Assembly: GCF_000708265.2 (NCBI RefSeq)
Contig: NZ_JCKI01000004.1
Location: forward strand, 248,001-312,000
Source of the DNA: Pedobacter sp. R20-19
GTDB taxonomy: Bacteria > Bacteroidota > Bacteroidia > Sphingobacteriales > Sphingobacteriaceae
DNA: 64,000 bases
Direction: 5' to 3'
The notes below the pieces were generated by a model that saw nothing but the letters and a program-made list of their open reading frames with translations, was not told where the DNA came from and made no database searches. The stretch's first letter is position 1; each line of letters begins with the position of its first letter. Positions 36,312 through 44,863 of the stretch are shown here, in pieces. Position numbers and translations under genes: made by a program.

Positions 36312-36620
36312 GTAATTATAGATGCTAAAGGTAATTAGGCCCGCCAATTTAAAAAGATTATAAACGCTGATTACAATAGATTTTTAAACATCCTATATTT
36401 CATAATTTCCTTAAATCTGCGTTTCTTATCTTCAGCAATCTGCGGGGAAAATTAATGCAACTTGAAAATAGCGGTAATCATAGATGCTAAAAATAATTAG
36501 GCCCGCAGATCTAAATAGATTATAAACGCTGATTACAATAGATTTTTAAATAGCCTATATTTTATAACTTCCTTAAATCTGTGTTTATTATCCTCAGCAA
36601 TCTGCGGGAAAAATTAATGA
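36312..36620. repeat. two tandem copies of an approximately 147-bp repeat (162-bp period)
   Basis: The 645-bp gap after ruvB (36281-36925) has no credible gene. Copy 1 runs about 36312-36457 and copy 2 about 36474-36620. They share ATAGATGCTAAA, AATTAGGCCCGC, AGATTATAAACGCTGATTAC, CCTTAAATCTG and CAGCAATCTGCGGG in the same order with scattered changes. AAATCTG/CAGATTT-type inverse words suggest partial folding. 36621-36925 is plain AT-rich DNA with nothing recognised. Confidence 0.75.
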
Positions 36621-36925
36621 AGATCAAAACAAAGCTTAAATATTATAATAGATTTAGATACTATATTGACGATATGTTGGAATATATTTTATTTATAATT
36701 CATTACTATTCGTCTAATCCATAAACCTGGTCCTAAAGTATTATAAACCCCAAATATGGAACCTCTAACAATGTATGAAACTTCATTTTCTGTCATAATC
36801 TAAAATAATAAAATATTCCTAAAAAGAATATAAACTGTACTTTTAGAATCTATTAAATGATTATTATTATTTAATCAAACATTTAATGCCCACATCCGTT
36901 CACTAAGGGTAAAACCAACAAATTT

Positions 36926-38434
36926 ATGAATATTGAATTACGTAAGCTGACGCTCGAAGATTATGCTGATTTAAAAGAGTCTATGTTACAAGCCTATGAT
37001 AGCATGGGTGGATCCATTTGGCCAAAAGCCAGCATTGCTAAACTCTTAAATATATTTCCTGAAGGACAACTTTGTATTGCTGTTGATAATAAAGTAGTGG
37101 CCTGTTCGCTTGCCATCATTGTTGAATATGATGAATATGGAGATCGACATACATATAAATTAATAACCGGAGATTATTCTTTCTCTACACATGATGCAAA
37201 TGGCGACACACTATATGGCATCGAAATCTTTGTACATCCTGATTTTCGCGGATTAAGACTTGGAAGGAGACTTTACGAAGCCAGAAAGGAACTTTGTGAA
37301 AGTTTAAACCTGAAAAGTATCATTGCCGGTGGAAGAATCCCAGGTTACCATACCTATTCACAAACCTTAACACCAAGACAATATATAGATAAGGTTAAAG
37401 CCAAAGAAATTTATGACCCTACATTAACCTTTCAAATCTCCAATGATTTCCACGTAAGAAAAGTTCTGAAAAACTACTTACCAGGCGATAAAGAATCAAA
37501 AGAATTTGCCACCTTAATAGAATGGAATAATATCTATTACCAAGGTGTTGATGCTTCAGCACGTTCTGCCATGACCATTAGGCTAGGCTTAGTTCAATGG
37601 GAAATGCGCTTGTTTCCAGATATGGACGTGTTTTATGAACAGGTTGAATTTTTTGTTGATGCATTGAGTGGTTACAAATCTGATTTCATCATGTTTCCAG
37701 AGTTATTCAACACACCACTCCTTCAGCCATACAACCATCTTCCTGAAATTGAAGCCATGCGTAAACTGGCAGAGAAAACCCAGGAAATTGTAGACAGAAT
37801 GCACGAATATGCATTGAGCTACAATGTAAATATCATAACTGGCAGTATGCCGTTATTGGAAAATGGTAAACTCTATAATGCCACTTATTTATGCCACAGA
37901 ACTGGTAAGATAGATGAATATAGAAAAATCCACATCACCCCAAATGAGCAGAAATACTATGGAATGATTGGCGGTGATAAAGTTCAGGTTTTTGATACGG
38001 ATTGTGGGAAAATTGGAATTTTGATTTGCTATGATGTCGAGTTTCCTGAATTGAGCAGAATTTATGCTGACCAGGGGATGCAAATTCTGTTTGTTCCATT
38101 CTTAACAGATACACAAAACGGTTACACACGTGTGAGACATTGTGCACAGGCCAGGGCGATAGAAAACGAATGTTATGTTGCCATTGCAGGTTGTGTAGGC
38201 AATCTACCGAAGGTTAATAATATGGATATACAATTTGCGCAATCAGCAGTGTTTACTCCTTCAGATTTTGCTTTTCCAACGAATGCCGTTAAGGCAGAAG
38301 CTACACCAAATACAGAAATGGTATTGGTGGTTGATGTTGATTTACATCTTTTAGACGAGTTGCACCATTATGGAACAGTTAAAGTTCTAAAAGACAGAAG
38401 AACAGATTTATATCAAACGAAATTGCTAAAATAA
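36926..38434 (+). CDS. bifunctional GNAT acetyltransferase / carbon-nitrogen hydrolase
   Basis: 502-aa fusion. Residues about 1-160 are a GNAT domain: GIEIFVHPDFRGLRLGRRLYEARKEL near 100-125 is the acetyl-CoA site. Residues about 215-490 are a nitrilase-superfamily amidase with the Glu-Lys-Cys triad visible as FPELFN (Glu), YRKIHITPNEQ (Lys) and LICYDVEFPELSR (Cys). The same two-domain protein occurs in other bacteria; substrate is unknown. The combined acetylation and amide hydrolysis hints at an N-acyl amine or polyamine-like metabolite. Ends just before a bidirectional terminator. Confidence 0.9.
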   Translation: MNIELRKLTLEDYADLKESMLQAYDSMGGSIWPKASIAKLLNIFPEGQLCIAVDNKVVACSLAIIVEYDEYGDRHTYKLITGDYSFSTHDANGDTLYGIEIFVHPDFRGLRLGRRLYEARKELCESLNLKSIIAGGRIPGYHTYSQTLTPRQYIDKVKAKEIYDPTLTFQISNDFHVRKVLKNYLPGDKESKEFATLIEWNNIYYQGVDASARSAMTIRLGLVQWEMRLFPDMDVFYEQVEFFVDALSGYKSDFIMFPELFNTPLLQPYNHLPEIEAMRKLAEKTQEIVDRMHEYALSYNVNIITGSMPLLENGKLYNATYLCHRTGKIDEYRKIHITPNEQKYYGMIGGDKVQVFDTDCGKIGILICYDVEFPELSRIYADQGMQILFVPFLTDTQNGYTRVRHCAQARAIENECYVAIAGCVGNLPKVNNMDIQFAQSAVFTPSDFAFPTNAVKAEATPNTEMVLVVDVDLHLLDELHHYGTVKVLKDRRTDLYQTKLLK

Positions 38435-38443
38435 GTTAAAAAA

Positions 38444-38471
38444 AATGCCGGTTGCATCAACAACCGGCATT
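38444..38471. terminator. bidirectional terminator between convergent genes
   Basis: AATGCCGGTTG (38444-38454) pairs with CAACCGGCATT (38461-38471), a perfect 11-bp stem. On the minus strand it is followed by a long T-run and ends the small membrane-protein gene; on the plus strand it ends the GNAT-nitrilase gene less strongly. Confidence 0.75.
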
Positions 38472-38490
38472 CAATCTAATCTAAAGCTAA

Positions 38491-38697
38491 TTATTTTCTT
38501 AATACAAACCATACGATTAGTCCAATGAGGACTGCTACAGGTAAAATCCATTTTAAAACAGATCCTGCACCATTTTCATCTTTTTCGGTTACGGCTGGTT
38601 TTGCTGGCCCTGGTGCATCTTTATGACTTTCATAATCTTTTTCAATCGGTTGAGGAGCTGCTCCTGATTCCGTATGTTGTGGATCTATATTTTCCAT
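38491..38697 (-). CDS. small tail-anchored membrane protein
   Basis: 68 aa, not recognised. Residues 1-45 are polar, Pro/Glu/Lys-rich and look disordered. Residues about 48-66 (VLKWILPVAVLIGLIVWFVL) form one membrane span, followed only by RK, so the N-terminus is probably cytoplasmic and the protein C-tail anchored. It has its own terminator. Coding is supported by amino-acid pattern and position. Confidence 0.65.
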   Translation of the reverse strand: MENIDPQHTESGAAPQPIEKDYESHKDAPGPAKPAVTEKDENGAGSVLKWILPVAVLIGLIVWFVLRK

Positions 38698-38816
38698 ATT
38701 TTAGTTATTGGTAAATTCCTTAATCATCATTTCTTAATGATTAAGAGGCATTATAAATAATTTAGTTTCTGAAGGAAGAACACTTGATTAATCAAAATGT
38801 TTTAAATCCTAAGCCT

Positions 38817-38824
38817 TATCTTTG
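38817..38824 (+). promoter_or_regulatory. -7 box for queG
   Basis: TATCTTTG matches TAnnTTTG. Its predicted start lies near 38830, beside the GTG at 38832. It overlaps the codons that a TTG start at 38784 would use, which is an argument against the longer protein. Confidence 0.4.
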
Positions 38825-38831
38825 CAGTTCT

Positions 38832-39767
38832 GTGTACAACAATGCAACAAAATATAGCCAGCTAATTAAAGATGAAGCCAAACGTCTTGGATTTTTAGAT
38901 GTGGGTATTTCAAAAGCAGAGTTTTTGGAAAGTGAAGCGCCCAGGCTAGAAAACTGGCTTCAACAAAATCATCACGGCGAGATGAAGTACATGGAGAATT
39001 ATTTTGATAAACGCCTTGACCCCAGGCTACTGGTAGATGGTGCAAAATCTGTTATCTCCTTATCCTTAAATTATTACACTGAAGAAAAACAACTGGATTC
39101 TAATGCTCCAAAAATTTCCAAATATGCATATGGCCAGGATTATCATACCGTAATTAAAGATAAGCTTAAAGCCCTAACGCATTTCATTGAAGAAAATATT
39201 GGTGAAGTATCGGGAAGAGCATTTGTAGACTCAGCACCAGTTCTTGACCGTGCATGGGCCAAAAAATCAGGTATTGGCTGGATTGGTAAAAATTCAAATT
39301 TAATCAGTAAAACAGAAGGTTCCTTCTTCTTTCTGGCTGAACTGATTGTTGATTTAGCCTTAGATTATGATCATCCATTTCAAACCGACCATTGCGGAAC
39401 CTGTACCAGGTGTTTAGATGCCTGCCCTACAGATGCGATTATTGCTCCACAGGTGGTAGACGGAACAAAATGTATTTCTTACCTCACCATCGAATTGAAA
39501 AATGAAATACCAACAGAATTCAAAGATAAAATGAGCAACTGGATGTTTGGCTGTGATATTTGTCAGGATGTTTGCCCATGGAACAGATTTTCAAAAGCCC
39601 ACAATGAGGAAGCTTTTAAACCAGAAAATGGACTTTTAGATCTCAGCGCTAAAGACATAACTGAAATTACAGATGATGTGTTCAAAAAGGTATTTAAGGG
39701 TTCTGCCGTTAAACGCACTAAATACAATGGATTAAAGCGAAATATAGATTTTCTTAAGCCACAATAG
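38832..39767 (+). CDS. queG: epoxyqueuosine reductase
   Basis: Cobalamin and Fe-S enzyme that reduces epoxyqueuosine to queuosine in tRNA anticodons, last step of the pathway. 311 aa from GTG 38832; the frame is open to a TTG at 38784 (327 aa). Family-like sequence starts at [22 protein letters not shown], so the shorter start is preferred. Two ferredoxin-type [4Fe-4S] sites are visible: [16 protein letters not shown] near residue 185 and [15 protein letters not shown] near 240. [15 protein letters not shown] is the family-specific core. Confidence 0.93.
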   Translation: MYNNATKYSQLIKDEAKRLGFLDVGISKAEFLESEAPRLENWLQQNHHGEMKYMENYFDKRLDPRLLVDGAKSVISLSLNYYTEEKQLDSNAPKISKYAYGQDYHTVIKDKLKALTHFIEENIGEVSGRAFVDSAPVLDRAWAKKSGIGWIGKNSNLISKTEGSFFFLAELIVDLALDYDHPFQTDHCGTCTRCLDACPTDAIIAPQVVDGTKCISYLTIELKNEIPTEFKDKMSNWMFGCDICQDVCPWNRFSKAHNEEAFKPENGLLDLSAKDITEITDDVFKKVFKGSAVKRTKYNGLKRNIDFLKPQ

Positions 39768-39778
39768 CTTTAAAAAAC

Positions 39779-39807
39779 AAAGGGCCATTGATCATTAAAG
39801 GCCCTTT
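39779..39807. terminator. bidirectional terminator between queG and the M1 peptidase gene
   Basis: AAAGGGCC (39779-39786) pairs with GGCCCTTT (39800-39807). It lies 12 nt after the queG stop and 23 nt from the end of the opposing gene. T-runs are short on both sides. Confidence 0.6.
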
Positions 39808-39829
39808 ATTAATCAAATCATTTAATTGC

Positions 39830-41689
39830 TTATTTCACATTAAAGGTATTATCACCTTTTGATTTATCGGGAACATGGCTACTTCCCATCACCACTTTAT
39901 TTAATTTTTTGGTTGTTTTTATATTTACCAATACTACTTTATCTCCGTTTTCCCAAACCCCTATAGAACTGTGATTTTGCTCTGTAGAACCATCATCATA
40001 GGTTAAAGTCAGGTCAATTGGTAAAGGCTTTATCCCTTTATTTTCAATGGAAACAGCATATCCGCTATTGGTCTTATCCACAGCCTTGATACCTAAATCT
40101 AAAACCCCACCTTCAAAAAACCATGGTTTCCAAAACCAGTCTAAGTTTTTACCACTTCCTTCATTGATACTATTGAAAAAATCGTATGGCATAGGATGTT
40201 TTCCATTCCAGTTTTTAATATAGGTGTGCAGGGCTTTCGTAAACACTTCATCACCTAAATAATCTTTAATAAACAAATAAGCTAAGCCCGGCTTAGGGTA
40301 CGAATTTGTAAATGAGCCTGAGCCTTTTAAATCAGGAGTTAATGTCATAATCGGCGTATCATCTTTACCACCTGACGATGATGCAGTTGGCTGAATCCCA
40401 TATTCATCCACCATTGTCGAATCAATCATTGGAGAAATAAGCCACTCTCCTATGGTTGCCCAGCCCTCATCCATCCATCCGTACTTGGTTTCGTTAATTC
40501 CCATATAAAATGGAAACATGGTATGAAAAATTTCATGATCGGTTAAAGTAATGGCATCCTCACGACTATCAACGGGGTTATCATTAACCATCATTGGATA
40601 TTCCATTTGATCTAAACCATCAAAAATAGTTTCGTGATTGTATGGGAAGGGCCATTTTGGAAAAACAAAACTCATAGATGATACCGTTTTACGGGCAAAA
40701 TCAATAACCTCGTAATAGTCTTTATGTTTTGGATTAAAAACGGCATCCACACGGGTTCTTCTTTTCGTTTTTGGATCAACAACTAAACTGGTTGATTTCC
40801 ATAAATAATGATCACTTAAGGCAAAAACAAAATCTGTAACATGAATTGCCTCAAATTTAAAGGTATTGTAAGCATTATTCTTAGTCACTCTTTTAGCAGC
40901 CAAATCCTGATCTGTGATCACATCAATGACTTCATCTTTCTTCTCAGCAGCATTTAGCCTGGTTACAACCTGCTCCTGAAAAACATCTGAAGCATTTTTA
41001 AGATCACCAGTTGCCCAAACACCATAACCACCCGGAACTGTTATCTCTGCATTAAATTGATCAAAATCATTATAAAACTCTTCAGCGCCAGTGTAAGGGT
41101 ATTTATTCCATCCGTCAACATCATCATACACTGCAATTCGAGGAAAAAAGTAAGCAACGAAATGTGAACCGTCATCTACCTGACCAGTGCGCATGTGTGA
41201 ACCTTTATTTAAAGTATAATGGTAATCTATATCAAATTTAATGGTTTTACCCGGTAAAACTACCGGCACTTTAACCGTCATATTTGTACCATCAATTTGA
41301 TAATTGCTGATCGTTTTGCCAGCAGCCGTTAATTTTTCGATAGCCACCCCTTCGCCTAAATCAGATTCAGCAATTTTAGATTTTCTGGGTGTGCCTTTTT
41401 TATAAAGATTTGGATACAACTTAAACCAGATTTCACTTAATGCATCTGGACTATTATTGGTATAAACCACACTGACCATACCTTTTAATAAACGATTGGC
41501 CGGATTGAAATCTATTTTAAGATTATATTTAGAGGCATTTTGCCAGTAATTTTTACCAGGCTTTCCACTAACATTTCTGCTTTCAATTTGATAAGTTTTC
41601 TGAAATTCAGGCGCTATCGGTAAAGCAGTTTGTGCACTCGCATAAAATGCCGTACCCAATAACAGGCTAAATATTTTTATAAATTTCAT
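39830..41689 (-). CDS. secreted M1-family metallopeptidase
   Basis: 619 aa with a signal peptide ending YASAQ (about residue 20). The catalytic zinc site is clear: TLTDHEIFHTMFPFYMG gives HExxH with the usual third ligand in YGWMDEGWATIGEW some 20 residues later. The substrate-recognition GxMEN block is changed to GLDQMEYPMMV, as in many Bacteroidota members. The C-terminal 90 residues are beta-rich. Likely a periplasmic or surface aminopeptidase; substrate unknown. Confidence 0.88.
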   Translation of the reverse strand: MKFIKIFSLLLGTAFYASAQTALPIAPEFQKTYQIESRNVSGKPGKNYWQNASKYNLKIDFNPANRLLKGMVSVVYTNNSPDALSEIWFKLYPNLYKKGTPRKSKIAESDLGEGVAIEKLTAAGKTISNYQIDGTNMTVKVPVVLPGKTIKFDIDYHYTLNKGSHMRTGQVDDGSHFVAYFFPRIAVYDDVDGWNKYPYTGAEEFYNDFDQFNAEITVPGGYGVWATGDLKNASDVFQEQVVTRLNAAEKKDEVIDVITDQDLAAKRVTKNNAYNTFKFEAIHVTDFVFALSDHYLWKSTSLVVDPKTKRRTRVDAVFNPKHKDYYEVIDFARKTVSSMSFVFPKWPFPYNHETIFDGLDQMEYPMMVNDNPVDSREDAITLTDHEIFHTMFPFYMGINETKYGWMDEGWATIGEWLISPMIDSTMVDEYGIQPTASSSGGKDDTPIMTLTPDLKGSGSFTNSYPKPGLAYLFIKDYLGDEVFTKALHTYIKNWNGKHPMPYDFFNSINEGSGKNLDWFWKPWFFEGGVLDLGIKAVDKTNSGYAVSIENKGIKPLPIDLTLTYDDGSTEQNHSSIGVWENGDKVVLVNIKTTKKLNKVVMGSSHVPDKSKGDNTFNVK

Positions 41690-41773
41690 TTTTGAATTTT
41701 AAATATAATTAGGGAACAATGCTATCACTCTCGTATCTATCCAACTTCTCACCTTCCCAATTCCACATCTAAC

Positions 41774-42724
41774 CTATTTTCCAAACTTCATTTTCAACTG
41801 TTCCAGCATATCCGTGTTAATAGGTTCTGCAGGTTTATCAGGTTTTGACTGAGGTTTTTTAAACTCTGGTCGAGGAGCCAGAGGATTATTTTGGGGTCTT
41901 GGTGCTCTATTTTCATTCTTTTTGGCGCTGAACTTCGCCCATTCCTCATCCAGTTTCTTTTTAGTATACAATGGAAAATCACCATTTTTCATCCATGCAT
42001 AATAACTAGGTTCTACCGCAAAAACCTGCTGAGTGGTTTTGCCTTTATGCTTGCCGAAATTAAAACAAACCTCATCCTGATCATTATAAACCAAACGACC
42101 AGCAAAATCAACAGGTTTATTGATGTTGGTAAATACATGCAAAGCATCTACATCATTTACAACCGGAATACTTTTAACACCCTGTTTGCTTTCAAATTCA
42201 GTTTCCTTGTACATTTCTAACTGACCTAAAAGTACTTTATAGGTGGCAATAACATCTGCTTCTGCGGCATGTGCATTGACCAAATCTTCCTGGCAGTAGA
42301 ACTTATAAGCAGCTTTTAATGTACGCTGTTCCATCTGGTGGAAAATATTCTGTACATCAACAAACTTTCTTTCTGTCATATCGAAATCAACATCTGCCCT
42401 CAGAAATTCTTCCAGAAGCATTGGGATATCAAATTTATTTGAGTTGTAACCGGCAAGATCACTCTCTCCTATAAATTCAGCAATTTCTGCCGCTAAAGCT
42501 TTAAATGTTGGCGCATCAGCAATATCCTCATCATAAATACCATGAATAAGAGAGGTTTGTAATGGAATAGGCATTTCAGGATTTACACGCCAGGTTTTAA
42601 CTATTTCAGTTCCATCTGGCATTGCTTTTAAGATGGCAATTTCTACAATCCTGTCTGCTCCTACGTTTATACCAGTTGCCTCAAGATCGAAAAATGCTAA
42701 AGGGCGCTTTAAATTTAATTTCAT
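41774..42724 (-). CDS. ExoX/DnaQ-like 3'-5' exonuclease
   Basis: 316 aa. Residues about 10-175 are a DEDDh exonuclease: FFDLEATGINVGADRIVEIA (Asp, Glu), GYNSNKFDIPMLLEEF (Asp), and NAHAAEADVIATY (His, Asp). Residues about 215-262 (CFNFGKHKGKTTQQVFAVEPSYYAWM) are the small domain found at the C-terminus of ExoX-like nucleases. A Pro/Lys-rich tail follows. Probably acts on DNA ends; the exact role is unknown. Start ATG at 42724. Confidence 0.85.
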   Translation of the reverse strand: MKLNLKRPLAFFDLEATGINVGADRIVEIAILKAMPDGTEIVKTWRVNPEMPIPLQTSLIHGIYDEDIADAPTFKALAAEIAEFIGESDLAGYNSNKFDIPMLLEEFLRADVDFDMTERKFVDVQNIFHQMEQRTLKAAYKFYCQEDLVNAHAAEADVIATYKVLLGQLEMYKETEFESKQGVKSIPVVNDVDALHVFTNINKPVDFAGRLVYNDQDEVCFNFGKHKGKTTQQVFAVEPSYYAWMKNGDFPLYTKKKLDEEWAKFSAKKNENRAPRPQNNPLAPRPEFKKPQSKPDKPAEPINTDMLEQLKMKFGK

Positions 42725-42889
42725 CAGTTTTTAATATCAGATTTAGATGAAGCTGTAATCAACATCCATTAATATATATTTATTCAAAAGTGCTAAAAAG
42801 GATTGATTGTTTGTACATCACATTTATTTAATTGGAAATATTTCCTAGTTATCATTCCTAGCATTAAATTGCGGAAAATTACGCTTAAA

Positions 42890-44863
42890 ATGAAAATCTT
42901 ATTGTTGCCTGTAGCCCTTTGTTTACTTACATTAACGTCTTTTGCTCAAAATTTTACTTTCGGACAGATTACTTATGACGAAATGGATTTCGACAGAAAA
43001 AAAATTGATAGTACTGCCAATGCAGTAGTTCTCAAAGAATTTGGAACAACTTCCATTCAAAAAGATGATAACACAGGTCAGGTTGAACTCATTTTTGAAT
43101 ACCATACTAAAATCAAAATATATAATAAAAAAGGGTTCAGCGCTGCAAATATCGTTATCCCGATGTATAAAGATGAAAATCGTGAAGAGCTTTTTAGTGA
43201 TCTAAAAGCCTCTACCTTTAATTATATTGATGGAAATTTTGTAGAAACGGTGATGGATAGAAAAGCTATTTTTCTTGAGAACAGATCAAAATACACCAGA
43301 TTAACCAAGTTTACCTTACCTAATTTAAAAGAAGGATCCGTAATCGAATACAGTTATCGTTTAAAATCTCCAAGATTATTTAATTTCAAAACCTGGGAGT
43401 TCCAATCTGATCTACCCAAGGTATACAGCGAGTATCTAGTGTACATTCCAGGCATATACAACTATAACGTATCATTAAGGGGATACCAGAAATTAACCGA
43501 CCAAAAAGTAGAACTTTCTAAAGATTGTTTAAGGTTTAATGGTGTGAATATAGATTGTTCAAAAATCACTTACCTGATGAAGGATATTCCGGCATTTGTG
43601 GAAGAAGAGAACATGACTGCACCTAGTAATTTCAAATCTGCTATTTATTTCGAATTATCTGATTTCACCAGCCCTAATGGTGCAAAAACATCATACACTA
43701 AAACATGGAAAGATGTTGACTATGAATTAACAACTGATAAATCATTTGGCGCACAGATGAAAAGGAAAGATCTGTATAAGGATTTAATGGCAACCATTAT
43801 AAAGGATGCTCCTGATGATTTGCAAAAAGCCAATGCCATTTATGCTTATATTAAAAAGCAAATTAAATGGAATAATTATTATGGCGTTTTTACTGAAGAC
43901 AACATTAAAAAATCTTTAGAAACCAGATCTGGAAGCGTTGCCGATATTAATCTTAATTTAATTGCAGCCCTATCAGCAGCAAATCTGGATGCTGAAGCAG
44001 TTATTCTATCCACCCGCGAAAATGGGAGCATTAATAAATTATATCCCGTAATTTCTGATTTTAATTATGTGGTGGCTAAAGTTAATATTGGTGACAAAAG
44101 CTATTTGTTAGATGCCTCTGAGCCACTACTACCCTTTGGCTTATTGCCATTGAGATGTATAAATGACCAGGGAAGGGTTATTAACCTTAAAAAAGCATCT
44201 TACTGGATTGATTTAAAAGCAAGCCAGAAAAATACGACCAGTTATATATTACAAGGCAAATTGAATCCTGATGGGAAATTAACAGGATTACTGACGACCT
44301 ATAGTCAAGGTTATGCAGCATATAATAAAAGGAAAGACATTAAAAAATATGGATCAATAGATGAATATGTGGAAAAGATTGATGAGCGTTTGCCCAGAAT
44401 TAAAATCAAACACTTCGAAATCAACAATGTAGACAGTATTGAAAATACACTTACCGAAAAGTTTGAAGTAGAATTTAATATGATTGATGGAACTGCAAAC
44501 AAGCAATTTTACCTGAGCCCGTTTTTCATTAATACCATCACTAAAAACCCTTTCAATTTGAATGAAAGGACATATCCTGTTGATTTAGGTGCCGCTACTG
44601 ATGAGCGAATTTCCATTCAAATTACAATGCCATATCAATACGAAGTTTTAGAAAAACCTAAAGATATGGCCATGGGCTTACCGGATTCTGGCGGCAGATA
44701 TTTACTAAATACATCATTTGAAAATAATATATTAACACTAACTCAGGCGCTGCAGCTGAACCATGCTATTTATGAACCTGATCAATATCTTTATTTAAAA
44801 GAATTTTACAGCAAGATTATTCAAACTCAAAAAAGTGAGTATTTATTTAAAAAAGCTAACTGA
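42890..44863 (+). CDS. DUF3857 / transglutaminase-like secreted protein, catalytic residues lost
   Basis: 657 aa. The signal peptide (MKILLLPVALCLLTLTSFAQ) fixes the start at 42890; the frame is open to 42803 but without a leader-like start. Residues about 40-210 are DUF3857 (EYHTKIKIYNKKGFSAAN, VIEYSYRLKSPR). Residues about 270-390 have a transglutaminase-like fold, but where the active Cys is expected the sequence is RSGSVADINLNLIAAL, and the His position reads FNYVVAKV. It is therefore probably not catalytic. It overlaps the next DUF3857 gene by 1 nt (TGATG). Likely periplasmic; function unknown. Confidence 0.85.
   Translation: MKILLLPVALCLLTLTSFAQNFTFGQITYDEMDFDRKKIDSTANAVVLKEFGTTSIQKDDNTGQVELIFEYHTKIKIYNKKGFSAANIVIPMYKDENREELFSDLKASTFNYIDGNFVETVMDRKAIFLENRSKYTRLTKFTLPNLKEGSVIEYSYRLKSPRLFNFKTWEFQSDLPKVYSEYLVYIPGIYNYNVSLRGYQKLTDQKVELSKDCLRFNGVNIDCSKITYLMKDIPAFVEEENMTAPSNFKSAIYFELSDFTSPNGAKTSYTKTWKDVDYELTTDKSFGAQMKRKDLYKDLMATIIKDAPDDLQKANAIYAYIKKQIKWNNYYGVFTEDNIKKSLETRSGSVADINLNLIAALSAANLDAEAVILSTRENGSINKLYPVISDFNYVVAKVNIGDKSYLLDASEPLLPFGLLPLRCINDQGRVINLKKASYWIDLKASQKNTTSYILQGKLNPDGKLTGLLTTYSQGYAAYNKRKDIKKYGSIDEYVEKIDERLPRIKIKHFEINNVDSIENTLTEKFEVEFNMIDGTANKQFYLSPFFINTITKNPFNLNERTYPVDLGAATDERISIQITMPYQYEVLEKPKDMAMGLPDSGGRYLLNTSFENNILTLTQALQLNHAIYEPDQYLYLKEFYSKIIQTQKSEYLFKKAN

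Noticed and set aside
41891-42220. 109-codon plus-strand frame inside the ExoX-like gene
   Set aside because: Shadow of a gene with complete exonuclease motifs.
42803-42889. Longer N-terminus for the first DUF3857 protein
   Set aside because: A clean signal peptide starts at 42890; the extra residues would bury it.
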